Positions 6,017 to 13,698 of a stretch of 14,858 bases of DNA are shown piece after piece. The DNA comes from Betaproteobacteria bacterium (GTDB lineage: Bacteria; Pseudomonadota; Gammaproteobacteria; Burkholderiales; Burkholderiaceae_E). A model generated the notes under the pieces. The model was given only the letters and a program-made list of their open reading frames with translations. It was not told where the DNA came from and did no database searches. Location: positions 1 through 14,858 of the forward strand of contig RFVZ01000038.1 of NCBI GenBank assembly GCA_009922405.1, in the 5' to 3' direction. The position numbers were made by a program, and so were the translations under genes. Within the stretch, counting starts at the first letter, position 1. Every line of letters starts with the position of its first letter.

Positions 6017-6586
6017 ATCCAGAAAATTAGACGCCTGCTCGGCGTCCACCTCCGCGCCGAGCACAACCCACTGCCAAACGCGATTCCCGCGGGCCACAAA
6101 AATGGCCCGCATTCGCGCCGGCGCATCCTGAATCCGCCCCTGCGCCTCGATCAGCACGCCTGACTGTCGCCCACGCTCCAAGCCCGCCGAGTTAACCAAG
6201 GGCACCGCCCGGGTCTGCACCGCCACCTCGGTGCCGCCCAGATTTCGCACCATCGCAGCCCTCATGTCTGCGATAGCCTGCGCGCGCACCCCTTCATCGT
6301 CCGCGGGCAACGTCGCACCCCCGGCGATGAACATCGTCTGATCGACCCGCACACCCTGCTGGCGCATTTCGAGCGTTAGGTTGCCCAGCAAGATGGTTCG
6401 AACGGCCACATCGGGTTTACCGGGAAAGAGCACCCGCATGCCCAAGGCCGGATCCCCCGCTTCACGCCAGTCATACTTGGGGGAGCAAGCGCTAAGGAGC
6501 AGCACCCAAATCAGGGGCCGGAGCACGCCCGAAAATTGCTGATTTTGCAATTTCTGCGATTTCTGCCGCTTCTGCTCTATTTGCAT
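5996..6586 (-). CDS. Uncharacterised lipoprotein
   Basis: With the ATG at 6586 this is a 196-residue protein with a lipoprotein signal: a hydrophobic run PLIWVLLL and lipobox LSAC, so C34 would be lipidated. Mature sequence starts CSPKYDWREAGDPALGMRVLFPGKP and resembles uncharacterised lipoproteins of Burkholderiales with YDWR and a FPGKP-like segment; I know of no function. The start is uncertain. The first 20 residues are Gln/Lys-rich, come from a 9-bp repeat and make an odd n-region. A GTG at 6526 would give a compact 13-residue signal (MLRPLIWVLLLSA) but has no ribosome-binding site. A longer frame to 6766 is rejected since it would overlap the DUF1840 gene. It is divergent from that gene, with 57 bp between starts. 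Confidence 0.75.
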   Translation of the reverse strand: MQIEQKRQKSQKLQNQQFSGVLRPLIWVLLLSACSPKYDWREAGDPALGMRVLFPGKPDVAVRTILLGNLTLEMRQQGVRVDQTMFIAGGATLPADDEGVRAQAIADMRAAMVRNLGGTEVAVQTRAVPLVNSAGLERGRQSGVLIEAQGRIQDAPARMRAIFVARGNRVWQWVVLGAEVDAEQASNFLDSVRLVE

Positions 6587-6591
6587 CTTTT
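6538..6591. repeat. Degenerate 9-bp tandem repeat (x6) over the lipoprotein start
   Basis: Six 9-bp units on the plus strand (GCTGATTTT, GCAATTTCT, GCGATTTCT, GCCGCTTCT, GCTCTATTT, GCATCTTTT) run without a break. On the minus strand they encode the Gln/Lys-rich residues before the lipoprotein signal, and the last unit contains the ATG at 6584-6586. The array therefore lies across the presumed translation start. Confidence 0.75.
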
Positions 6592-6643
6592 CTTGCGCCA
6601 AGTTCGGTCTGTTCAGCAGTTTCGCCCAACTGGAGACCCTTCC

Positions 6644-7039
6644 ATGCTTTACGAATTCCGCTCCCGCGCGACCGGTACCGTGGTCATGACCGCCGACGTA
6701 GCCGAACCACTCTTGCGCGCCATGGGAAAAGAACCCACCCCATCGGGAATCGTCACAGTCGCCCAACTGCCCGACATCATCGCCCGACTCGAGCGGGCAC
6801 GGGCGCAGTCATCGGTGGAGGCGCCCGCGAAAACTGACCATCCCTACACACAAGCCTCCACGCACCCCAACCCGCACCCCAACACGCACCCCTCCACACA
6901 AGCTTCTACGAAAGCTTTGACACACCTGGACCCCGAGATGCCCGAGCCCCCCGTTTCCTTTGGCGCACGCGCCTGGCCACTGCTCGATCTGCTTAAAGCA
7001 GCGCATGCGGCTGGCCGTGACGTTGTCTGGGGCGTCTAA
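6644..7039 (+). CDS. DUF1840 domain-containing protein
   Basis: This 131-residue protein belongs to DUF1840 (PF08895), a betaproteobacterial family without known function. The N-terminal half carries the family pattern MLYEFRSRATGTVVMTADVA, LLRAMGKEPTPSGIVT and QLPDIIARLE. The C-terminal half has the pattern SFGARAWPLLDLLKAAHAAG and ends in DVVWGV, as is usual. Between them (about 65-105) is a Thr/Pro/His-rich linker partly built of a 12-bp repeat, which makes this copy about 20 residues longer than a typical member by my recollection. The ATG at 6644 has GGAGA 8 bp upstream; an upstream TTG-initiated extension is rejected. It converges on metH, whose stop lies 51 bp further on. Confidence 0.92.
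   Translation: MLYEFRSRATGTVVMTADVAEPLLRAMGKEPTPSGIVTVAQLPDIIARLERARAQSSVEAPAKTDHPYTQASTHPNPHPNTHPSTQASTKALTHLDPEMPEPPVSFGARAWPLLDLLKAAHAAGRDVVWGV
6861..6896 (+). repeat. In-frame 12-bp tandem repeat (x3) in the DUF1840 gene
   Basis: Units CGCACCCCAACC, CGCACCCCAACA and CGCACCCCTCCA give the linker a THPNPHPNTHPST pattern. The array is itself flanked by a longer direct repeat, CACACAAGCCTCCACG (6847-6862) and CACACAAGCTTCTACG (6896-6911), coding TQAST on both sides. Confidence 0.8.
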
Positions 7040-7042
7040 TTC

Positions 7043-7061
7043 AAAGGCTTTGGAGCCCTTT
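7043..7061. terminator. Possible weak bidirectional terminator between DUF1840 gene and metH
   Basis: AAAGGCT-TTGG-AGCCCTTT forms a 7-bp stem with one bulged C, starting 4 bp after the DUF1840 stop. It has A residues on the left and T residues on the right, as expected of a hairpin serving convergent genes. The stem is short and the T-run only three long, so confidence is low. Confidence 0.3.
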
Positions 7062-7097
7062 ACTCAGTCCACCCACTCAGTCCACCCACTCAGCCCA
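7062..7097. repeat. 13-bp tandem repeat over the metH stop codon
   Basis: Two exact copies of ACTCAGTCCACCC (7062-7074, 7075-7087) and a partial third with one mismatch (7088-7097) run into the 3' end of metH. The metH stop codon (TGA, plus-strand TCA at 7090-7092) lies inside the third copy. Confidence 0.85.
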
Positions 7098-10000
7098 ACG
7101 CAGACGCCAGTTCACGTCGCGCCCGATCGAGGGTCCAGGCCCGGCGCCGCGCCGCATCGGCCAGCTGATCTTCACCAATTCGTCCAACATTGAAATAACG
7201 TGCCTGCGGATGCGCCAGATAGAAGCCCGCCACTGCCGCGGCCGGGGTCATTGCGCCTGAATCGGTAAGGGTCATCCCGAATTGCTCGGCCCCCAAGACC
7301 CGAAACAGATCGGCTTTGACCGGATGCTCGGGGCACGCGGGGTACCCCGGGGCAGGACGAATCCCTCGATACTGTTCGGCCACGAGATCACCGATTTTCA
7401 GAGCCTCGTCTGGGGTGTACCCCCAAAACTCGCGCCGCACGCGCTCGTGGAGCCACTCGGCAAACGCCTCCGCGAGGCGATCGGCAAGCGCTTTCAACAG
7501 GATGGCCGAATAGTCATCGCCCGCCAACTCAAAGGCTTCAGCGCGTTTGTCCACGCCCAAACCGGCGGTCACCGCGAAGAGCCCGATATGGTCCGTAATA
7601 CCGACTCCCGCTGGCGCAATAAAATCGGCCAGGGCTGCGTTGGGTGTCCGAGCACCCGCCTCATCGGGGGTTCGGGCCAATTGTTGACGTAAGCCGTGCC
7701 AGACAAACAAAGGCGCTGGCGCCTCTTCGACGCCCGCAAAGCGTTCCGGTGCCCAAACCGCAATATCTTCATGATTGACCGCAGCGGCCGGCAAAATTGC
7801 GAACGCCCCCTGAGCGGTCAACCAGCGCTCGCGCACGATCCGCTCCAACATCGCTTGGGCGTCCGCAAAGACCCGTCGCGCCTCAACACCAACGACCGTA
7901 TCATCAAGAATCGCCGGATAGCGTCCAGCCAGATCCCAGACCTGGAAAAAGGGTGTCCAGTCAATGTAGGGGACTAGACTCGACAAATCGACCTTTTTCA
8001 GAGCACGTACACCCGTAAACCGGGGCGTCATTATCTCTCCCGCCGCCACTGACCCCGCCCAGTCGATGGCCACCCGATTGGCACGCGCCTCTTCAAGCGT
8101 CGCCAGGACTGGGCCTTTTTTGCCCGCATGCTGCAAGCGGATCCGATCGTAATCGGCCTGCGTCTGCGCGATGAAGTCCGCGCGCGATTCCCGCGAGATC
8201 AGGCTCTGCGCGACTGGCACCGATCGGCTTGCGTCGGGGACATAGATCACGGGACCCGAGTAATGCGGCGCAATCTTGACTGCCGTATGAACTCGGCTGG
8301 TCGTCGCACCGCCAATCAGTAACGGAATTCGACGGCTACTGAACCACGGGTCGCGCTCCATTTCGCGCGCCACATTGGCCATCTCCTCGAGCGATGGCGT
8401 AATCAGTCCAGACAGCCCCACGACATCGACGTTCTCAGCCTTGGCGACCTCGAGAATTTTCGCGGCCGGCACCATCACGCCGAGATTGAGTACATCAAAG
8501 GCATTGCACTGCAGCACCACCGCGACAATGTTTTTACCGATGTCATGGACGTCGCCTTTGACGGTGGCGATCAAAACCTTGCCCTTGGCGGCAGCCACCG
8601 TCCCCGTTGCGGCCGCATGGGCCGCTTTTTCGGCCTCGATGTAAGGCACCAGGTGGGCCACTGCCTGCTTCATCACGCGCGCGCTCTTGACCACTTGGGG
8701 CAAAAACATTTTGCCAGCGCCAAAGAGATCGCCCACATGGTTCATCCCGTCCATCAGCGGCCCCTCGATCACCTCGATCGGGCGTGCAGCCTCGCTACGA
8801 GCCTCTTCCGTGTCGGCCACAATCCATTGCGTGATGCCATGGACCAACGCGTGGGTCAGCCGCTGATTGACCGGTAAGGCGCGCCAGGCTAGATCTTCTT
8901 CGCGGCGCGCACTGCCACCCCGTACCGTGGACGCAAATTCGATGAGTCGCTCGGTCGCCGACTTCCCGTAATCGGGATGATCCGGCGCAAATTCAGCGCC
9001 ATCGAGCGCACGCGGGGGTCGCGCCAGGACCACATCCTCGACCCGCAGACGCAATTCGGGGTCGAGGTCATCGTAGAGGCCGAGCTGGCTTGCATTAACG
9101 ATGCCCATCGACATGCCGGCCCGAATCGCGTGGAACAGAAACACCGTGTGGATGGCTTCCCGCACCGGGTCGTTCCCACGAAAGCTAAACGACACATTAC
9201 TGACACCGCCCGAGACCTTGGCACCCGGCAGGTTGGTGCGAATCCAGCGCGCGGCTTCAATGAAATCGACCGCATAACGATCGTGTTCCTCGATACCAGT
9301 CGCAATCGCGAAGACGTTCGGGTCAAAAACAATGTCCTCGGGCGCAAACCCGGCCTGATCAACCAGGAGGCGATACGCACGTTCGCAAATCGCGCAGCGC
9401 CGCTCAAGCGAATCGGCCTGGCCCTGTTCGTCAAAGGCCATCACGATCACGGCGGCGCCGTATTTTCGACAAAGTCGAGCCTGCCGGAGAAATTCGGCTT
9501 CGCCTTCTTTCATCGAAATGGAATTGACGATGCTGCGGCCTTGGACACATTTGAGACCGGCCTCGATCACCTCCCACTTCGAGGAGTCAATCATCACCGG
9601 AACCCGAGAAATATCGGGCTCGGAAGCGGCGAGATTCAAAAACCGCGACATCGCGGCAGCCGAATCCAGCATCGCTTCGTCCATATTGACGTCGATCACC
9701 TGGGCGCCACCCTCGATCTGCTCGCGCGCGACCGCCAGTGCCGCATCAAAGTCGCCATCCAAAATAAGCTTTGCAAAGCGTCGACTACCTGTCACGTTGG
9801 TGCGTTCGCCCACATTCACAAAAAGACTGTCCTCACCAACCTCGAACGCCTCGAGCCCCGACAGGCGCAGTCGGCGCTCAATCGCAGGCACGCGGCGTGG
9901 GGCAATCGGTGCCACCGCCCGCTGAATATGCGCAATATGTTCTGGCGTCGTCCCGCAGCACCCGCCCGCGATATTGACCAAGCCGCCCAGGGCAAATTGC

Positions 10001-10896
10001 TCCAATAGCCCAGCGGTGATGCAAGGGGTTTCATCAAAGCCCGTGTCAGACATCGGATTGGGCAGGCCTGCGTTTGGGTAGACACACACGTAGGTATCGG
10101 CAATCCGCGATAGCGCTTCAATGTAGGGGCGCATCAGTGCAGCCCCAAGGGCGCAATTCAGACCAATGGTAAGCGGACGCACATGCCGCACGCTGTTCCA
10201 AAACGCTTCGACGGTCTGCCCCGACAGGATGCGCCCGGAGGCGTCGGTCACCGTGCCTGAAATCATCACCGGAATCGCTGGTAAGCCCACCGCTTGGCGC
10301 TCGTCCTGCAGGGTCTCAATCGCAAAAATCGCGGCTTTCGCGTTCAGGGTGTCAAAGATCGTCTCGACCAGCAACACATCGGCGCCGCCATCGATCAGCG
10401 CACGCGCCTGCTCTTCGTAAGACTGGCGCAGCTGATCAAAGGTGATGTTGCGTGCGCCAGGGTCCGCCACATCGGGCGAGATGCTTGCGGTGCGCGGCGT
10501 AGGGCCGATTGCACCAGCAACGAATCGCCGATGGTCGGGAGTTGACATGCGGTCACACGCCTCACGGGCAATTCGGGCGGCGGCCAGGTTGAGTTCGCGT
10601 GCGATTTCGGGAAGGCCGTAGTCCTCCTGCGCGATCGAGGTGGCACCAAACGTATTGGTGGCGATCAGGTCAACCCCGGCCGCCAAGTAACGCTCATGAA
10701 TGCCCCGAATGACGTCCGGACGGGTAATGCAGAGCAATTCGTTGTTGCCCTTCAAATCCCGGTCGTGGTCGCGCCAGCGTTCGCCGCGAAAATCCGATTC
10801 GGTGAGGTGTTCCTGCTGGATCATCGTGCCCATCGCTCCATCCAGGAACAATATGCGCGACTCCAGCAGCGCTCGCAGCGTCTGCTCAACAGTCAT
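7090..10896 (-). CDS. metH: Cobalamin-dependent methionine synthase, full length
   Basis: MetH transfers a methyl group from 5-methyltetrahydrofolate to homocysteine by way of cobalamin in the cytoplasm. All four modules are fused in 1268 residues (E. coli 1227). The homocysteine domain (1 to about 340) has the zinc cysteines C248 (GLNCALG) and C313-C314 (GGCCGTTPEH). The pterin domain starts near F359 (FVNVGERTNVTGSRRFAKLI). The cap and B12 domain has the cobalt-ligand H784 in GDVHDIGKNIV. The reactivation domain has the AdoMet-binding RPAPGYPACPEH at R1180. The ATG at 10896 (MTVEQTLRALL) is chosen because the family begins there; the 27 residues upstream in frame would overlap the hydrolase gene. 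Only 59 bp separate it from that gene, leaving no room for a cobalamin riboswitch, so it is probably cotranscribed. Some related bacteria carry MetH split in two; this one is not. Confidence 0.98.
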   Translation of the reverse strand: MTVEQTLRALLESRILFLDGAMGTMIQQEHLTESDFRGERWRDHDRDLKGNNELLCITRPDVIRGIHERYLAAGVDLIATNTFGATSIAQEDYGLPEIARELNLAAARIAREACDRMSTPDHRRFVAGAIGPTPRTASISPDVADPGARNITFDQLRQSYEEQARALIDGGADVLLVETIFDTLNAKAAIFAIETLQDERQAVGLPAIPVMISGTVTDASGRILSGQTVEAFWNSVRHVRPLTIGLNCALGAALMRPYIEALSRIADTYVCVYPNAGLPNPMSDTGFDETPCITAGLLEQFALGGLVNIAGGCCGTTPEHIAHIQRAVAPIAPRRVPAIERRLRLSGLEAFEVGEDSLFVNVGERTNVTGSRRFAKLILDGDFDAALAVAREQIEGGAQVIDVNMDEAMLDSAAAMSRFLNLAASEPDISRVPVMIDSSKWEVIEAGLKCVQGRSIVNSISMKEGEAEFLRQARLCRKYGAAVIVMAFDEQGQADSLERRCAICERAYRLLVDQAGFAPEDIVFDPNVFAIATGIEEHDRYAVDFIEAARWIRTNLPGAKVSGGVSNVSFSFRGNDPVREAIHTVFLFHAIRAGMSMGIVNASQLGLYDDLDPELRLRVEDVVLARPPRALDGAEFAPDHPDYGKSATERLIEFASTVRGGSARREEDLAWRALPVNQRLTHALVHGITQWIVADTEEARSEAARPIEVIEGPLMDGMNHVGDLFGAGKMFLPQVVKSARVMKQAVAHLVPYIEAEKAAHAAATGTVAAAKGKVLIATVKGDVHDIGKNIVAVVLQCNAFDVLNLGVMVPAAKILEVAKAENVDVVGLSGLITPSLEEMANVAREMERDPWFSSRRIPLLIGGATTSRVHTAVKIAPHYSGPVIYVPDASRSVPVAQSLISRESRADFIAQTQADYDRIRLQHAGKKGPVLATLEEARANRVAIDWAGSVAAGEIMTPRFTGVRALKKVDLSSLVPYIDWTPFFQVWDLAGRYPAILDDTVVGVEARRVFADAQAMLERIVRERWLTAQGAFAILPAAAVNHEDIAVWAPERFAGVEEAPAPLFVWHGLRQQLARTPDEAGARTPNAALADFIAPAGVGITDHIGLFAVTAGLGVDKRAEAFELAGDDYSAILLKALADRLAEAFAEWLHERVRREFWGYTPDEALKIGDLVAEQYRGIRPAPGYPACPEHPVKADLFRVLGAEQFGMTLTDSGAMTPAAAVAGFYLAHPQARYFNVGRIGEDQLADAARRRAWTLDRARRELASALG

Positions 10897-10955
10897 AAAT
10901 ATTTCCAATCGACCCAGATAGTTTAACGGTGTCGACAGGTCACGCTCGGATTCGG

Positions 10956-11816
10956 TCAAAGACGGTCTTCGATCCAATGCGCCAATTCACTCAACATCTG
11001 CTCGCGATCCATGTCGTGATGAACCTCATGTCGACTTCCCGGCCATAAACGCAGGGTCCGATCCAAGGCCGCGATTGAATCGAAGAGGCGCTCCGTGCCC
11101 TCGACCCGACAAATATCGTCGTCAGTCCCATGAACCAGTAACACCGGGAGTGTGATCGCCTGGGGTGCACTCGCATTGACACGGTCGATCGCAGCCAGTA
11201 ACTCGGCGCCCCAACGCACCGTCACCCGACTGTTCATGTGCGGATCGCGGTTCCAGACCGACTTGAGTTGAGGATCGCGCGTCAGGCCGTCGGAGCCGAG
11301 CGGCAAGTCCATGGATAGGGTCGGCCACCAGAATGACATCGTCTGCGTGAGCCCCGTCAACCAGGGCGCCCCCGGCAGGCCTGGAATGAGGGGCGGCGCA
11401 CTGATGATGGCCCCCGCCGCAAGGGAAGCATCGCGTCGGCTCAGCCAGTCCATCAGGATCAGCGCGCCCATGCTGTGGCCATAGAGAAAAAGCGGGATCG
11501 CCTCGCGCTGAGCTTGTTCGAGCGCACTCTCGAACAAATGGTCGAGGTCGTCGAGGTAATCATCGAACGATTCAACGTGCCCGCGCTCGCCCTCGGATTC
11601 GCCGTGCCCGCGCAGGTCGACCGTTTGCACCGCGAAACCCCGTTCGGTCAAAGCCGGGGCTACCACTTTGCCATAACGCCCACCGTACTCGCAGACCCCG
11701 TGAATGATCGCGACCACGGCGCGCGGCGAATTTTTGGGGGACCACTGGCGGTGAATCAGCCCCGGACCTTCGGGGCGCAGGCGCCGACAAATCCCCGCCT
11801 CATGAACAGAACCCAT
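10956..11816 (-). CDS. Alpha/beta hydrolase, monoacylglycerol lipase / lysophospholipase type
   Basis: This 286-residue protein belongs to the serine aminopeptidase S33 / Hydrolase_4 group, which includes monoacylglycerol lipases and PldB. The oxyanion-region motif HGVCEYGGRY (39-48) and VDLRGHGESEG (66-76) are typical. The predicted triad is S115 in GHSMG, D233 in HGTDDD and H263 in SRHEVHHD. There is no signal peptide, so it is cytoplasmic or peripheral. The start is uncertain: the ATG at 11816 is preferred over a TTG seven codons upstream. That ATG overlaps the stop of a 13-codon frame (11816-11857) as TGATG. Substrate cannot be given from sequence. It lies between the DUF3567 gene and metH in the same direction. 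Confidence 0.9.
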   Translation of the reverse strand: MGSVHEAGICRRLRPEGPGLIHRQWSPKNSPRAVVAIIHGVCEYGGRYGKVVAPALTERGFAVQTVDLRGHGESEGERGHVESFDDYLDDLDHLFESALEQAQREAIPLFLYGHSMGALILMDWLSRRDASLAAGAIISAPPLIPGLPGAPWLTGLTQTMSFWWPTLSMDLPLGSDGLTRDPQLKSVWNRDPHMNSRVTVRWGAELLAAIDRVNASAPQAITLPVLLVHGTDDDICRVEGTERLFDSIAALDRTLRLWPGSRHEVHHDMDREQMLSELAHWIEDRL

Positions 11817-11880
11817 CAGGTGAGCGCCCCCGGCCAAGCGAACAATCGAGTCGTCATATCCTGCAGTCTATGGGCAAGCC

Positions 11881-12144
11881 TCAGTGCAGCACCAGCGGTT
11901 GATGCGCCAAGCCTTGAAATCGGGTCAGGAAATCATCGACCTCTTCCAGACTCGGAGGCGTTTGGGCCCAGACCCTCAAGTGCTCTCGAAACCCCTCGGC
12001 CATCGGCCCGGCCAGAAAAATCTCGCGCCGTGCCGCTTTGTCGAGAATCTCAAATCCACCCCCAAAGGCGGGCGGAATGCCCACGGGATGGGCCTTGGGG
12101 AATTCCAATACACAAAAACTCGGGCTGTTGTAGATCAGGCGCAT
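11881..12144 (-). CDS. DUF3567 domain-containing protein
   Basis: This 87-residue protein belongs to DUF3567 (PF12091), a family I know from Burkholderiales with no assigned function. The family pattern is clear: MRLIYNSPSFCVLEFP at the start, GGGFEILDKAARREIFLAGP (28-47), then a helical part PSLEEVDDFLTRF and the C-terminus QPLVLH. It has no signal or membrane segment. The ATG at 12144 is chosen because the family starts at M-x-x-(I/L)-Y-N-S and GGAG lies 8 bp upstream; an in-frame extension to 12198 is unlike the family. It lies 87 bp downstream of trkH and 64 bp upstream of the hydrolase, all in one direction. Confidence 0.92.
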   Translation of the reverse strand: MRLIYNSPSFCVLEFPKAHPVGIPPAFGGGFEILDKAARREIFLAGPMAEGFREHLRVWAQTPPSLEEVDDFLTRFQGLAHQPLVLH

Positions 12145-12231
12145 AGGGGTACTCCAACATTTCCTGGCTTTAGATGGGGGCGCGGGCGAAATCCACAAGC
12201 TCCAGCAGATCGCGCGCCCAAGCTGGCGCCT

Positions 12232-13698
12232 CTAGCGCCGCCAAAACACTGGGGTCAACAACACAAACAAAATGATCAGTTCGAGCCGGCCGGCCAGCAT
12301 GGTCAGCGTCAACAGGCCAATTTGCGGATCGGTCAATCCGCCAAACTGGTGGGCCGGACTGACCAGGCCGAGCCCTGGCCCGACATTGTTCAGGCACCCC
12401 AAGGTCGCTGTCACGGCCGTGGTGAAATCCAGTCCACTGGCCATCAACAAAAAGGCCACAGTCACGAGGGTGGCCCCGTACAGCAACATAAACCCAAGCA
12501 CCGAGAAAACCACCTTGCTCTCGATCGACTGCCCGCTAATGCGCAACGGAACCACCGCGCGCGGATGAACCACGCGGGCCAGCTCACGCCCGGTTTGGCG
12601 GACCAGGATCAGGGTTCGAATCATTTTAATGCCGCCCCCGGTCGAGCCTGCGGACGCACTGACGCAGGAGAGAAAAACCAGCCACATCGACGCGAAGCTC
12701 GGCCACAAGGCCCAGTCCAAGGTCGAGAACCCGGTCGTCGTCGCTAATGAAATGACCTGAAAAGCCGCGTGACGCCAGGCCAACGGATCGTCCTCAAAAA
12801 CTCCACGCCACAACAAAAACGCGGCCAACACAGCGGTACTTGCCAAAATCGTGGTGACGACTGCCAGCGCCTCCGAGTCGCGCCAGTATGCGCGCGGACT
12901 GCGATGATGAAAGGCATGAAAATGAGTCGCAAAATTGAGTGCTCCCAGCGTCATAAACGCCATCAGAACGCACTCAATGGCCGGCGACGCAAAGGCTTCA
13001 ATCGAATGGTCCCGGGTCGAAAACCCACCGAGGGACACGGTCGTCAATGCGTGACAGACCGCGTCGAACCAGGACATGCCGGCACCCCGTAAAGCGAGCA
13101 GGCAACCGACCGTCAGAATCAGGTAGACCAGCCAGAGCGCGCGGGCAGCCTGAACGATGCGTGGACCAATTTGGCCTGCCTTCATCGGCCCCGGCGCCTC
13201 GGCACGATAAAGCTGCATCCCGCCCACACCCACCATCGGCAGCACGGCAACGGCCATCACAATGATGGCCAAGCCCCCGATCCATTGCAGCAGGCTGCGC
13301 CAGATATGCAAAGATTGCGGGAGGCGCTCAAGCGCCGTTAAGACCGTCGCGCCGGTCGTTGTCAGACCGGCCATCGCCTCAAATAGCCCACCCAGGACCG
13401 AAGTCTCGGGCAGCAGGAACCGAAACGGGATCGTCGCCAGCAAGGTGCAAACACACCATCCGGCGACCACCAGCAAGCAGGCATCGCGGGGCTGGAGTTC
13501 GGACCGTTGCTCACGTCCAAAGACCCAGAGAATGCAACCGGCGCCCAGACTGACCCCGGCACCTGCGGCAAAGGCTTGCCAATGGCCATCATCGGCCCAA
13601 AGCGACCAGCCCAATGGGAAGAGGAAGGTGGGCCCAAACAGAAACAACAACACGCCCAAGAGCCGCACCATCGCCAACGATCGGTCAGCACCGGCCAT
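12232..13698 (-). CDS. trkH: Potassium uptake protein TrkH
   Basis: This 488-residue integral membrane protein is the potassium-translocating subunit of the Trk system. The four pore loops are visible with their filter glycines: TTTGATV (113-119), TTVSLGGFSTRD (219-230), TTTGFSTLD (320-328) and CLNNVGPGLG (435-444). The intramembrane motif AGSTGGGIKMIR is at 350-361. Multiple hydrophobic helices fill the rest, as expected for the eight-to-ten-helix fold. The ATG at 13698 overlaps the trkA stop in TGATG, which implies translational coupling; a TTG one codon upstream is the only other candidate. The gene ends close to a short GGCGC/GCGCC inverted repeat (12225-12239), which has no T-run and overlaps the stop. 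Confidence 0.97.
   Translation of the reverse strand: MAGADRSLAMVRLLGVLLFLFGPTFLFPLGWSLWADDGHWQAFAAGAGVSLGAGCILWVFGREQRSELQPRDACLLVVAGWCVCTLLATIPFRFLLPETSVLGGLFEAMAGLTTTGATVLTALERLPQSLHIWRSLLQWIGGLAIIVMAVAVLPMVGVGGMQLYRAEAPGPMKAGQIGPRIVQAARALWLVYLILTVGCLLALRGAGMSWFDAVCHALTTVSLGGFSTRDHSIEAFASPAIECVLMAFMTLGALNFATHFHAFHHRSPRAYWRDSEALAVVTTILASTAVLAAFLLWRGVFEDDPLAWRHAAFQVISLATTTGFSTLDWALWPSFASMWLVFLSCVSASAGSTGGGIKMIRTLILVRQTGRELARVVHPRAVVPLRISGQSIESKVVFSVLGFMLLYGATLVTVAFLLMASGLDFTTAVTATLGCLNNVGPGLGLVSPAHQFGGLTDPQIGLLTLTMLAGRLELIILFVLLTPVFWRR

Noticed and set aside
6536..6643. Hydrophobic N-terminal extension of the DUF1840 protein read from a TTG, resembling a membrane anchor.
   Set aside because: It is the plus-strand reading of the 9-bp repeat. 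The DUF1840 family begins at MLYEF, which has its own GGAGA ribosome-binding site.
6587..6766. Longer start of the lipoprotein gene at 6766.
   Set aside because: It would overlap 120 bp of the confidently assigned DUF1840 gene on the other strand and place about 90 residues before the signal peptide.
8977..10008. 343-codon open frame on the plus strand inside metH.
   Set aside because: It is opposite a fully conserved metH region, resembles no family and reflects high-GC codon structure.
10897..10955. Cobalamin or SAM riboswitch upstream of metH.
   Set aside because: Only 59 bp separate metH from the upstream gene, too short for a cobalamin riboswitch, and no B12-box or SAM-box-like sequence is visible.
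12225..12239. Terminator after trkH (GGCGC-CTCTA-GCGCC).
   Set aside because: The stem is only 5 bp, overlaps the trkH stop and lacks a T-run on the transcribed strand.
11475..12747. Long plus-strand frames opposite the hydrolase, DUF3567 and trkH genes.
   Set aside because: Their sequences are low-complexity and unlike any family, while the minus-strand genes have clear family motifs.
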